In this document: in pieces, positions 17,013 through 25,446 of the stretch | Layout of the letters: each line of letters starts with the position of its first letter | Numbering within the stretch: position 1 is the stretch's first letter | From: Agromyces sp. 3263 | GTDB lineage: Bacteria > Actinomycetota > Actinomycetes > Actinomycetales > Microbacteriaceae | DNA length: 64,000 nucleotides | Direction: 5' to 3' | NCBI RefSeq assembly: GCF_031456545.1 | Contig: NZ_JAVDUV010000001.1 | Coordinates: 2,108,001-2,172,000, forward strand | Position numbers and translations under genes: made by a program | The notes under the pieces: generated by a model | Seen by the model: only the letters and a program-made list of their open reading frames with translations | Database searches by the model: none | Told to the model about the DNA's origin: nothing

Positions 17013-17878
17013 CCGCGACCGCGACCGGTGCCCCGTCCGACGTCGGCGTGCTCGGCGGCGGGCGCATGGGCGCGGGCATCGCGCACGCGTTCCTGCTGGC
17101 CGGGTCGCGGGTCACGGTCGTCGAACGCGACGCGGATGCCGCGGCCGCCGCCTCGACGCGCGTGCTCGAGTCCGTCGCGGCATCCGTCGCCCGCGGCACC
17201 GCCGACGATGAGGAGTCGGCCATCGCCGCCCGGTTCGCCACGAGCACCGACGTGCGGGACTTCGCCGGCTGCGGGCTCGTCGTCGAAGCCGTGCCCGAGG
17301 ACCTCGAACTGAAGATCGACGCACTCACGCGCGTCGAGGCGGTGCTGCCGTCCGAGGCCGCGCTCGCCTCGAACACGTCGTCGATCTCGATCGACCAGCT
17401 CGCCGCCCTGCTCGAACGCCCTTCGCGATTCCTCGGGATGCACTTCTTCAACCCCGTGCCCGCCTCGACGCTCGTCGAGATCGTGCGCGGCGCGGCATCC
17501 GACGGCGTGCTCGTGGCCGAGGCGCGCGAGTGGGTGCACGCGATCGGCAAGACCCCGATCGTCGTCACGGATGCCCCGGGCTTCGCGTCGTCGCGGCTCG
17601 GGGTGGCGCTGGGGCTCGAGGCGATCCGCATGCTCGAGGACGGCGTGGCCTCGGCGGAGGACATCGACGCCGCCATGACCCTCGGCTACAAGCATCCGGT
17701 CGGTCCGCTGCGGCTGACGGACATCGTCGGGCTCGACGTGCGCCTCGGGATCGCCGAGTACCTGTCGTCGACGCTCGGCGAGCGGTTCGCGCCGCCCGCG
17801 CTGCTGCGTCGCATGGTCGACGAGGGCAAGCTGGGCCGCAAGACGGGCGAGGGCTTCTACCTGTGGGATGCGCCGTGA
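17009..17878 (+). CDS. paaH: 3-hydroxyacyl-CoA dehydrogenase (PaaH-like)
   Basis: 289 residues from GTG 17009, overlapping the hydratase stop by four bases. The Rossmann NAD site is at residues 13-23 (GVLGGGRMGAG), then VVEAVPEDLELK, SNTSSISIDQLA, and the catalytic-His signature FLGMHFFNPVP. The C-terminal dimerisation domain has TLGYKHPVGPLRLTDIVGLD. It oxidises 3-hydroxyacyl-CoA (3-hydroxyadipyl-CoA here) to the 3-oxo form for the upstream thiolase. Length is that of the compact single-function enzyme. A large hairpin separates it from paaZ. Confidence 0.92.
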   Translation: MTATATGAPSDVGVLGGGRMGAGIAHAFLLAGSRVTVVERDADAAAAASTRVLESVAASVARGTADDEESAIAARFATSTDVRDFAGCGLVVEAVPEDLELKIDALTRVEAVLPSEAALASNTSSISIDQLAALLERPSRFLGMHFFNPVPASTLVEIVRGAASDGVLVAEAREWVHAIGKTPIVVTDAPGFASSRLGVALGLEAIRMLEDGVASAEDIDAAMTLGYKHPVGPLRLTDIVGLDVRLGIAEYLSSTLGERFAPPALLRRMVDEGKLGRKTGEGFYLWDAP

Positions 17879-17918
17879 TCGCGACCACCTCCCCCTCGAC
17901 GCACGCGCACCCCGCACT

Positions 17919-17977
17919 CGAAACCTTGTGTTCGGTGCGGGAATCGAGGCGGGTTCTGCACCGAACACGAGGTTTCG
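17919..17977. repeat. Large inverted repeat between paaH and paaZ
   Basis: CGAAACCTTGTGTTCGGTGC (17919-17938) and GCACCGAACACGAGGTTTCG (17958-17977) are complementary at all 20 positions if one G-U pair is allowed, with a 19-base loop. It sits in a 121-bp gap inside an apparent operon. It ends seven bases before the paaZ ribosome site GGAAGG (17985-17990). No T-run follows, so it does not look like a simple terminator. Confidence 0.8.
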
Positions 17978-17999
17978 ACGAATTGGAAGGGCCACGACG

Positions 18000-20099
18000 A
18001 TGAGCCAGACGAACGAGATCCTGCCGAGCTACGTGACGGGTGCGTGGTGGTCCCCCGATGCGGCCGCCGTCGACGCCGCGGGCGGCGCGACCGAGGTGCG
18101 GGACGCGTCGACCGGCGAGGTCGTGGCGCGTGTCTCGACCGAGGGCCTCGACCTCGGCGGCGCGCTCGAGTATGCCCGCACGGTCGGACAGGCGAGCCTC
18201 GGCGAGCTCACGTTCCACCAGCGGGCGGTGCTCCTCAAGCAGATGGCCCTCGCCCTGACCGAGCGCAAGGCCGAGCTGTACGAGCTGTCGAGCCGCACCG
18301 GGGCCACGAAGCAGGACTCGTGGGTCGACATCGACGGCGGCATCGGCGTGCTCTTCACCTACTCGGGCAAGGGCCGTCGCGAGATGCCGAACTCGAAGGT
18401 CTACGTCGACGGCAACCTCGAGAACCTCTCGAAGGACGGCTCGTTCCTCGGTCGGCACATCTACACGCGGCTGCCGGGCGTGGCCGTGCAGATCAACGCG
18501 TTCAACTTCCCGGTATGGGGCTCGCTCGAGAAGTTCGCGCCCGCCTTCCTCGCCGGCGTGCCCACGCTCGTGAAGCCGGCGACGCCCACTGGCTACGTCG
18601 CCGAGGCGTTCGTCCGCATCCTGGTGGAGTCGGGGCTGCTCCCCGAGGGCTCGCTGCAGCTGGTCTCGGGCAGCGTGCCCGACCTCTTCGACCACCTGCG
18701 GCTCGGGGACCTCGTGGCGTTCACGGGCTCCGCGTCGACCGCCGAGCGGCTGCGCCAGCACGAGGCCGTGCAGACCGGCGGCGTGCGGTTCACCGTCGAG
18801 ACCGACTCGATCAACGCCAGCGTGCTCGGCTCCGACGCGGTTGCGGGAACGCCCGAGTTCGACGCGTACGTGAAGCAGCTCGTCGTCGAGATGACGAGCA
18901 AGGCGGGGCAGAAGTGCACCGCGATCCGCCGGGCGATCGTGCCCGCGTCATCCGTCGACTCGGTGATCGACGCCGTGCGCGCGCGCATCGCCGAACGCGT
19001 GGTGCTCGGCGACCCCCGCGCCGAGGGCGTCACGATGGGTCCGCTCGCGTCGACCGGGCAGCGCGACGAGGTGCTCCGCCAGGTCGCGAAGCTGCAGGCG
19101 TCGGGCGGCGAGCTCGTCATCGGGTCGACGGATGCCCCGAGCGTCGTGCAGGCGGACGGCGCGACCGGCGCGGCATCCGACGGCGCCTTCGTCGCCCCCA
19201 TGCTGCTGCGGTTCACGGATGCCGCCAGCCCCGCACTGCACGAGGTCGAGGCGTTCGGACCCGTCGCCTCGATCGTCGGCTACCACTCGCTCGCCGAGGC
19301 CGCCGCGCTGGTGGCGCGCGGCGGCGGATCGCTCGTGACGAGCGTGGCGACCCACGACCCCGAGGTGGCGGTCGCGCTGGCGTCGGGGATCGCCGCGTAC
19401 AACGGGCGCGTGCTCTTCCTCGACCGCGACGACGCCCGCTCGTCGACGGGCCACGGCTCGCCGCTGCCGAACCTCGTGCACGGCGGACCGGGTCGCGCCG
19501 GTGGCGGCGAGGAGCTCGGCGGCATCCGCGCGGTGCTGCACCACATGCAGCGCACCGCGGTGCAGGGATCGCCCGAGATGCTCACCGCGCTCACCGGGGT
19601 GTGGCACCAGGGCGCGGCGTCGCAGCCCGACGGCGTGCACCCGTTCCGCAAGTCGCTGGCCGAGCTGCGCCTCGGTGACCAGGTGGTGTCGGCGTCGCGC
19701 ACCGTGACGCTCGAGGACATCGAGACGTTCGCGGCATTCACCGGCGACACCTTCTACGCCCACATGGACGAGGAGGCCGCCGCGGCCAACCCCTTCTTCC
19801 CAGGGCGCGTCGCGCACGGGTACCTGCTCGTGTCGTGGGCGGCCGGGCTCTTCGTGGATGCGGCACCCGGGCCGGTGCTCGCGAACTCGGGGCTCGAGAA
19901 CCTGCGGTTCATCACGCCGGTCTCGCCCGGGGACACGATCCGCGTCGAGCTCACCGCGAAGCAGATCACGCCGCGCGAGACCGACGAGTACGGCGAGGTG
20001 CGCTGGGACGCGGTGCTGAAGAACCAGGACGACGAGCTCGTGGCGACCTACGACGTGCTCACCCTCGTGGCCAAGGAGCTGGCGCCCGAGGCGGCGTAG
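18000..20099 (+). CDS. paaZ: PaaZ: bifunctional oxepin-CoA hydrolase / 3-oxo-5,6-dehydrosuberyl-CoA semialdehyde dehydrogenase
   Basis: 699 residues from ATG 18000, nine bases after GGAAGG. Residues 1-530 are an aldehyde dehydrogenase with nucleophile Cys306 in GQKCTAIRRAIVP and a preceding FTGSASTAERL NADP-site segment. Residues 550-699 are a MaoC hot-dog hydratase (TGDTFYAHMDEEAAAANPFF then GRVAHGYLLVS) that opens the oxepin ring. This fusion is the classic PaaZ layout, so ring opening and aldehyde oxidation occur on one protein. The first product feeds the thiolase, hydratase and dehydrogenase encoded just upstream. A 20-bp-arm hairpin precedes it. Confidence 0.95.
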   Translation: MSQTNEILPSYVTGAWWSPDAAAVDAAGGATEVRDASTGEVVARVSTEGLDLGGALEYARTVGQASLGELTFHQRAVLLKQMALALTERKAELYELSSRTGATKQDSWVDIDGGIGVLFTYSGKGRREMPNSKVYVDGNLENLSKDGSFLGRHIYTRLPGVAVQINAFNFPVWGSLEKFAPAFLAGVPTLVKPATPTGYVAEAFVRILVESGLLPEGSLQLVSGSVPDLFDHLRLGDLVAFTGSASTAERLRQHEAVQTGGVRFTVETDSINASVLGSDAVAGTPEFDAYVKQLVVEMTSKAGQKCTAIRRAIVPASSVDSVIDAVRARIAERVVLGDPRAEGVTMGPLASTGQRDEVLRQVAKLQASGGELVIGSTDAPSVVQADGATGAASDGAFVAPMLLRFTDAASPALHEVEAFGPVASIVGYHSLAEAAALVARGGGSLVTSVATHDPEVAVALASGIAAYNGRVLFLDRDDARSSTGHGSPLPNLVHGGPGRAGGGEELGGIRAVLHHMQRTAVQGSPEMLTALTGVWHQGAASQPDGVHPFRKSLAELRLGDQVVSASRTVTLEDIETFAAFTGDTFYAHMDEEAAAANPFFPGRVAHGYLLVSWAAGLFVDAAPGPVLANSGLENLRFITPVSPGDTIRVELTAKQITPRETDEYGEVRWDAVLKNQDDELVATYDVLTLVAKELAPEAA

Positions 20100-20145
20100 C
20101 CGCCCCTCGGTCGAGCGGCGAGGCTCGGTCTGGTGCGGCGGCCCG

Positions 20146-22278
20146 TCAGCCGCGGAGCGCGAGCACGAACGGCAGCACCTCGGTGGCGCCCGTCTGCCGC
20201 AGGGCGCGAGCCGCTACCGTGAGGGTCCACCGGCTGTCGGCCTGGTCATCGACCAGCAGGATCCCGCCGTTCGGCACGTCGAGCCCGTCGGCGCCGAACC
20301 GCTCCCACACGCCGGCGAGGCGGAAGGCGCTGTTGCCCCCGGGCTGGCCGGTGGGTCCGCCGCCGACCGGCGTGAGCGCACCGAGGTAGGGCAGCCGGCC
20401 GACCTCGGCGAGCCCGCGAGCGAGCGAATCGACGAGCCGGGGACGAGAGCGCGAGGGCACCGAAACGACGGCGACCGGACGCTCGGCCCAGCCCCAGTCG
20501 GCGAGCACGCGGACGCACGCCGCGAGCACCTGTGGTGGCACGGGAGCGTCGGGTGCACCGGTCGCGAACAGCTCGCGAAGGGTGGTGCCCCAGCCGAGGT
20601 CGGTGAGACGGGCCAGCGCGCGGCCCTCGCCGGCCTGCTCGCCAGGCGCAATACGGCCCTTCACCGGCACGCCGAGCCGGTCGGCCCCGGTCGGCCACTG
20701 ACGCCGCGGCTCGATCGGCACGCCCACCCGGTCGAGTGCTCCCGCGGCCGACTCGGCGGCGCCCTCGGCGAGGCCGCCCGGGTACCAGGCGCCCGCGCAG
20801 TTGTCGCACCGGCCGCACGGCGTCGCCGTCTCGTCGTCGAGCGAGCGCTGGAGGAACTCCATGCGGCATCCGTCGGTCTGCTCGTAGTCGATCATGTGCT
20901 GCTGCTCGGCCTCGCGTGCGGCGGCGATGCGGGCGTAGCGGTCGGCGTCGTACGACCACGGCTCGCCGGTCGCCACCCACCCGCCCTGCACCCGCCGCAC
21001 GGCGCCGTCGACGTCGAGCACCTTGAGCAGCAGCTCGAGCGGCGTGCGGCGGATGTCGACGCGCGCCTCGAGCGCCGGCGTCGACACCGGGGCATCCGAG
21101 AGCTCGTCGATCACGCGCCGGGCGCGCTCCTCGTCGGGCATGGACGCCGTCGCGAAGTAGTGCCAGATGGCCGGGTCCTCACTGCCAGGCAGCAGCAGCA
21201 CGTCGGCGCTCTCGCTGGCACGCCCGGCACGGCCGACCTGCTGGTAGTACGCGACGGGAGACGACGGGGCCCCGAGGTGCACCACGAACCCGAGGTCGGG
21301 CTTGTCGAAGCCCATGCCGAGCGCGCTCGTGGCGATGAGGGCCTTCACGCCGTTGGCCTTCAGCAGCGCCTCGGACTCCTCGCGCTCGTCGGGGTCGGTC
21401 TGCCCGGTGTAGGCGCGCACGTCATGCCCGCGCTCGCGGAGCAGCCGTGCCGTGTCGACGGCGGCCGCCACCGTGAGCGTGTAGATGATGCCCGACCCCG
21501 GCAGGTCGTCGAGGTGGCTGAGCAGCCAGGCCAGCCTGGTGATGGAGTCGGGCAGTCGCAGCACGCCGAGCCGCAGGGACGTGCGCGCGAGCGGGCCCCG
21601 GATCGTGACGACATCGACCGGCATGGCGCCGGACTCGGGAGCCTCCGTGCCGAGCTGCTCGGCGACATCCGCCACCACCCTGCTGTTCGCGGTGGCGGTC
21701 GTGGCGAGCACCGGCACGCCGGCCGGCATCTGGGAGATGAGGTCGCGGAGCCGCCGGTAGTCGGGGCGGAAGTCATGCCCCCAGTCGCTGATGCAGTGCG
21801 CCTCGTCGACGACGAGCAGGCCGATGCGGCGCACCAGCGCCGGCAGCTGCTGCTCGCGGAACGACGGGTTGTTGAGCCGCTCGGGCGACACGAGCAGCAC
21901 GTCGACCTCGTCGCGGTCGAGCCGGCCGAGCACGTCGCCCCACTCGTGCGGATTCGTCGAGTTGATCGCCACCGCCCGCACGCCCGCCCGCTCGGCGGCG
22001 GCGATCTGGTCGCGCATGAGCGCGAGCAGCGGCGAGACGAGCACGGTCGGGCCGGCGCCCCGCCGGCGCAGCAGCAGCGTGGCGACGAAGTACACCGCCG
22101 ACTTGCCCCACCCGGTGCGCTGCACCACGAGCGCGCGACGCCGCCCGTCGACGAGCGCCTCGATCGCCTCGAACTGCCCGTCGTGGAACTCGGCGTCGTC
22201 ACGCCCGACGAGCTCGCGGAGCGCGGCGAGCGCTGCGGCCCTGGTGTCGGTCGCGGGGTCGGCGACGGCGGCAGTCAT
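20146..22278 (-). CDS. recQ: RecQ-family DNA helicase with C-terminal phosphoribosyltransferase-like domain
   Basis: 710 residues. The ATPase has Walker A at RTGWGKS (54-60) in place of the usual TGxGKS, then DEAH with VVDEAHCISDWGHDFRPDY, LATTATA, and ATSALGMGFDKPDLGFVVH; QQVGRAGR closes the helicase core. A zinc site follows (CRMEFLQRS, then CGRCDNC). After a linker, residues 590-710 lack HRDC features and instead end with ILLVDDQADSRWTLTVAARA (673 onward), which matches the PRPP-binding loop of type I phosphoribosyltransferases (hhhhDDxxxTxxT). The helicase role is DNA repair or recombination; the function of the tail is unknown. Convergent with paaZ. Confidence 0.9.
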   Translation of the reverse strand: MTAAVADPATDTRAAALAALRELVGRDDAEFHDGQFEAIEALVDGRRRALVVQRTGWGKSAVYFVATLLLRRRGAGPTVLVSPLLALMRDQIAAAERAGVRAVAINSTNPHEWGDVLGRLDRDEVDVLLVSPERLNNPSFREQQLPALVRRIGLLVVDEAHCISDWGHDFRPDYRRLRDLISQMPAGVPVLATTATANSRVVADVAEQLGTEAPESGAMPVDVVTIRGPLARTSLRLGVLRLPDSITRLAWLLSHLDDLPGSGIIYTLTVAAAVDTARLLRERGHDVRAYTGQTDPDEREESEALLKANGVKALIATSALGMGFDKPDLGFVVHLGAPSSPVAYYQQVGRAGRASESADVLLLPGSEDPAIWHYFATASMPDEERARRVIDELSDAPVSTPALEARVDIRRTPLELLLKVLDVDGAVRRVQGGWVATGEPWSYDADRYARIAAAREAEQQHMIDYEQTDGCRMEFLQRSLDDETATPCGRCDNCAGAWYPGGLAEGAAESAAGALDRVGVPIEPRRQWPTGADRLGVPVKGRIAPGEQAGEGRALARLTDLGWGTTLRELFATGAPDAPVPPQVLAACVRVLADWGWAERPVAVVSVPSRSRPRLVDSLARGLAEVGRLPYLGALTPVGGGPTGQPGGNSAFRLAGVWERFGADGLDVPNGGILLVDDQADSRWTLTVAARALRQTGATEVLPFVLALRG

Positions 22279-22341
22279 CCTGCAAGCATGCCCGATGCCG
22301 CTGACAGGGGTCCGTCGGGGCCTCGATACGGCGCTGCGCGC

Positions 22342-22653
22342 CTATTCGACCGGCGGCTGCACCGGCGTCGCCGCGCCGTGACCGACGACGGTGGTCCAGG
22401 GGCGGGCCGTCCATGACGTCACGACGTTGCCGAGCACGTAGGGGTCGGCCGCGGCGAACCGCTCCGCGAGCTCGACCGGATCATCGCTTTCGAAGACGAG
22501 CAGCGCCGTGTACGGACCGTCGCCGACGGCGCCGCCGAGCAGCAGCTCGCCACGCTCGACCGCCTGCCAGGCGACCGCGAGGTGAGCCGAGCGGTGCGCC
22601 TCACGGGCTTCGAGGTAGTCGTCGCCGTAGGCGTACTCGAGAATCGCGTGCAT
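22342..22653 (-). CDS. YciI-family protein
   Basis: 103 residues. The start is taken at ATG 22653, six bases after GGAAGG, rather than the ATG just before it. YciI proteins are small ferredoxin-like-fold proteins related to muconolactone isomerase and dehydrochlorinases. Visible features are the conserved His in REAHRSAHLAVA and LLLGGAVGDGPYTALLVFES, then DPYVLGNVVTSWTARPW. Function is generally unknown. It lies 19 bases downstream of an LLM flavin oxidoreductase gene and is likely co-transcribed with it. Confidence 0.85.
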   Translation of the reverse strand: MHAILEYAYGDDYLEAREAHRSAHLAVAWQAVERGELLLGGAVGDGPYTALLVFESDDPVELAERFAAADPYVLGNVVTSWTARPWTTVVGHGAATPVQPPVE

Positions 22654-22672
22654 CATCTTCCTTCCGGAGGCA

Positions 22673-23725
22673 CTAGCGCCAGCCGAGCTCGGGAGCGACG
22701 TGCGTGAGGATCGCCTCGAGCACGTGCGCGTTGTAGTCGACGCCCAGCTGGTTGGGAACCGTCAACAGCAGCGTATCGGCGGCGGCGATGGCCTCGTCCT
22801 CACGCAGCTCCTCGATCAGCTCGTCGGGCTCGGCGGCGTAGCTTCGGCCGAACACGGCGCGGTAATCGTCGATGACCCCGAACTGGTCGGAATCCTCGCG
22901 CCGGCCTCCGCCGAAGTAGGCGAAGTCCTCGTCGCTCACGAGCGCGAAGATCGAACGGCTCACCGAGACGCGGGGCTCGCGCTCGTGCCCCGCCTCTGTC
23001 CATGCCTGCCGGAACGCCTCGATCTGCTTGCGCTGCTGCACGTGGAACGGCTCGCCCGTCTCGTCGGTCTTGAGCGTCGAGCTCATGAGGTTCATGCCCT
23101 GCTCCGCGGCCCAGACGGCGGTCGCATCGGAGGCGGCGCCCCACCAGATCCGGTCGCGCAGCCCCGGCGACTGCGGCTGGATGCCGAGCGGACCGGGATG
23201 CGCGTTCGGGAACATGGGGCGCGGATTCGGCTCGGCGAACCGGGCGCCGTCGATCACCTTGAGGAACACCTCGGTGTTGTTGCGAGCGACATCCGCCATC
23301 GTCTGGCCCTCGGGGGCCTCGTAGCCGAAGTAGCGGTACCCGTCGACGACCTGCTCGGGTGAGCCGCGGCTGACGCCGAGCTGCAGTCGGCCGCCCGCGA
23401 TCAGGTCGGCGGCGGCCGCGTCCTCGGCCATGTAGAGCGGGTTTTCGTAGCGCATGTCGATCACGCCCGTGCCGAGCTCGATGCGGTTCGTCTTCGCCCC
23501 AGCGGCCGCGAGCAGCGGGAACGGGCTGGCGAGCTGGTTCGCGTAGTGGTGCACGCGGAAGTACGCGCCGTCGGCGCCCAGCTCTTCCGCGGCGACGGCC
23601 AGGTCGATCGACTGCAGCAGCACGTCGGACGCGTTGCGGGTCTTGGACCCGGGGGTGTTCGACCAGTGGCCGAATGAGAGGAATCCGATGCGTTTCGTCA
23701 CACCCGGTACAGCGCCCTGCGGCAT
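22673..23725 (-). CDS. Luciferase-like (LLM class) flavin-dependent oxidoreductase
   Basis: 350 residues from ATG 23725, with AGGGGA upstream; GTG 23701 (VTKRIGFL) is an alternative start. TIM-barrel features of the bacterial-luciferase superfamily: KRIGFLSFGHW at the first strand, GADGAYFRVHHYANQLASPF, ELGTGVIDMRYENPLYMAEDAAAADLI (more than one motif in a row) and LQLGVSRGSPEQVVDG. These enzymes use reduced FMN or F420; the cofactor and substrate cannot be told from sequence by eye. Co-directional with the YciI gene, 19 bases apart. Confidence 0.88.
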   Translation of the reverse strand: MPQGAVPGVTKRIGFLSFGHWSNTPGSKTRNASDVLLQSIDLAVAAEELGADGAYFRVHHYANQLASPFPLLAAAGAKTNRIELGTGVIDMRYENPLYMAEDAAAADLIAGGRLQLGVSRGSPEQVVDGYRYFGYEAPEGQTMADVARNNTEVFLKVIDGARFAEPNPRPMFPNAHPGPLGIQPQSPGLRDRIWWGAASDATAVWAAEQGMNLMSSTLKTDETGEPFHVQQRKQIEAFRQAWTEAGHEREPRVSVSRSIFALVSDEDFAYFGGGRREDSDQFGVIDDYRAVFGRSYAAEPDELIEELREDEAIAAADTLLLTVPNQLGVDYNAHVLEAILTHVAPELGWR

Positions 23726-23849
23726 CCGCTCATTCCCCTCGCCTGAGGCCCGACGGCCGTCGTGCCCACGAAGATACGGCATCCGCCCGATCCCGGGCAC
23801 GCGCCTTAGCGAGGAACGTGACCGGTACGAACACGAACCGGAGCGAACC

Positions 23850-24089
23850 ATGCTGATCACCGAGCAGTCCTTCCCGCACCTGCAGGCCGCCCACGACGCA
23901 CGCGTCGAGCAGGAGCTCGAGCGGCGTCGGGTCGCCCGGGAGCGGGCCGAGGAGGCGGCCATGGCCGGCGGGACGACCGGGTCGCCGACGCGACGTCGTC
24001 ACGCCTGGTGGCAGCGATCAGGCGAGCGGATGCCGCGTGGGCACGCCGTGAGCCACGAGACGTCACTCGGGGCGGCCTTGCCGCAGTGA
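23850..24089 (+). CDS. Small hypothetical protein, helical and basic
   Basis: 79 residues from ATG 23850, with GGAG seven bases upstream. The N-terminal half is a strongly charged helix (LQAAHDARVEQELERRRVA and RERAEEAAMAG). A basic, Trp-containing stretch (TRRRHAWWQRSGERMPRGH) follows. No family recognised. Its stop codon is the first base of the operator-like repeat that precedes the next gene, a TetR regulator, so it might be read with that operon. Codon usage looks like the neighbours, which favours a real gene, but evidence is modest. Confidence 0.5.
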   Translation: MLITEQSFPHLQAAHDARVEQELERRRVARERAEEAAMAGGTTGSPTRRRHAWWQRSGERMPRGHAVSHETSLGAALPQ

Positions 24090-24107
24090 ATGTTAGCGAC
24101 TAACATT
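24089..24107. promoter_or_regulatory. AATGTTAG-CGA-CTAACATT operator at the TetR-ABC operon start
   Basis: Perfect 8-bp inverted repeat with a 3-base spacer, ending five bases before the TetR ATG at 24113. A bound repressor would block transcription start or elongation and cover the 5-prime end of the message. Likely autoregulatory operator of the TetR protein. Confidence 0.65.
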
Positions 24108-24112
24108 CCTGC

Positions 24113-24688
24113 ATGACCTCAGCGCCGGTGCGGACGCGACCCACGAAGCGGGAGCGCACCCTCGCTGCGCTCCTCGATGCAGGACTCGACCTGTTCGAGC
24201 AACAGGGGTACGACCAGACCACGGTGGCCCAGATCGCGCGCGCCGCCGGCGTGACGGAGATGACCTTCTTCCGCTACTTCCCCGCGAAGGAGCACCTGCT
24301 CCTCGACGACCCGTACGATCCGCAGATCACTGCGGCGATCGCCGCCCAGCCGAGGGAACTCCCGCCGTTCCTCCGCGCGGCGCGCGGCGTCCGCGCGTCG
24401 TGGCGCTCGCTGCCCGAGCCCGAGGCGCCCGTGATCCGGCGCCGGGTGCGCATCGCAGCGAGCACGCCCGCCCTCCGAGGGGCCGTGTGGCGCTCTACCG
24501 GCAACACCGAGCAGGCGATCATCGACCAGCTCGTGGCGGACGGCGCCGCCCCCGACGTCGCGCGCGTGGCGGCGGCATCCGTGCTCGCGGCCCTCGTGGC
24601 CGGCCTGTTCATCTGGGCCGAGGACGAGCAGCGATCGCTCGGGGAGGCCATCGAGCGGGCTCTCGACGTGATCGAGGTGGCGGCATGA
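24113..24688 (+). CDS. TetR-family regulator of the adjacent ABC exporter
   Basis: 191 residues. The N-terminal helix-turn-helix occupies about 13-58 (REARTLAALLDAGLDLFEQQ-like start, QTTVAQIARAAGVTEMTFFRYFPAK). The C-terminal ligand domain is about 70-190, with a hydrophobic VLAALVAGLFIWAEDE helix. A perfect inverted repeat (24089-24107) lies directly at its start. The stop overlaps the ABC ATPase ATG by four bases, so it heads a three-gene operon and most likely represses it until a transport substrate or drug binds. Confidence 0.92.
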   Translation: MTSAPVRTRPTKRERTLAALLDAGLDLFEQQGYDQTTVAQIARAAGVTEMTFFRYFPAKEHLLLDDPYDPQITAAIAAQPRELPPFLRAARGVRASWRSLPEPEAPVIRRRVRIAASTPALRGAVWRSTGNTEQAIIDQLVADGAAPDVARVAAASVLAALVAGLFIWAEDEQRSLGEAIERALDVIEVAA

Positions 24689-25446
24689 CCACGCAGCCCG
24701 GCGCGTCGCTGCGACTCGAGGGCCGCGGCCTCGTGCGCACGTTCCGCGGCGGGGCGGGGCTTCGCAGCGTCGACCTGACCGTGGCCGCCGGCGAGATCCA
24801 TGCGATCGTCGGGCTGAACGGCGCCGGCAAGACGACGCTCATGCGCGTGCTGCTCGGCATGCTCCGGCCCGATCGCGGCGAGGTGTTCGTCGACGGCGTC
24901 GCGCTCCGATCGGCGGATGCCGCGACGTGGGCCCGCGTCGGCCACCTCGTCGAGCAGCCGCTCGCCTACGCGGAGCTCACCGCTCGCGGCAACCTCGAGA
25001 TCGCCGCACGCCTGCACGGCGTCGAACGAGCAGGGGTGCGCGAGCGGGTGGACCATGCGATCGGGGAGTTCGACCTCGGACGTTACGCGCCGGTACGCAC
25101 CAGCCGGCTCTCGCTCGGCAACCGGCAGCGCGTCGGCCTCGCGTCGGCGCTGCTGCACGACCCTGAGGTGATCGTGCTCGACGAGCCGACGAACGCGCTC
25201 GACCCCGCCGGCGTGATCCTGCTGCGCGAGTCGCTCCTGCGCCGGGCCGCCGCGGGCGCCGGCATCCTCGTCTCGAGCCACCATCTCGACGAGGTGGCAC
25301 GCGTGGCCGACCGGATCACCGTGATCAACGACGGCCGCGCGATCGGCGCGCTCGCCCCCGACGGCGCCGACCTCGAACGTGCCTTCTTCGACCTTGTGCT
25401 CAGCGACGACGCCGCCCGCGACGACACCACCGGGAGCGCGGCATGA
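24685..25446 (+). CDS. ABC transporter ATP-binding protein (drug/efflux type)
   Basis: 253 residues from ATG 24685, overlapping the TetR stop by four bases. Walker A is VGLNGAGKTTLMR (about 40-52), the Q-loop region VGHLVEQPLAYAELTARGN, signature LSLGNRQRVGLASALL (variant of LSGGQ), Walker B VIVLDEPTNALDP, and switch His in VSSHHLDEVARVADR. The arrangement matches ATPases of ABC-2 exporters such as drug or lantibiotic pumps. Works with the permease encoded next. The C-terminus is short and acidic. Confidence 0.94.
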   Translation: MTTQPGASLRLEGRGLVRTFRGGAGLRSVDLTVAAGEIHAIVGLNGAGKTTLMRVLLGMLRPDRGEVFVDGVALRSADAATWARVGHLVEQPLAYAELTARGNLEIAARLHGVERAGVRERVDHAIGEFDLGRYAPVRTSRLSLGNRQRVGLASALLHDPEVIVLDEPTNALDPAGVILLRESLLRRAAAGAGILVSSHHLDEVARVADRITVINDGRAIGALAPDGADLERAFFDLVLSDDAARDDTTGSAA

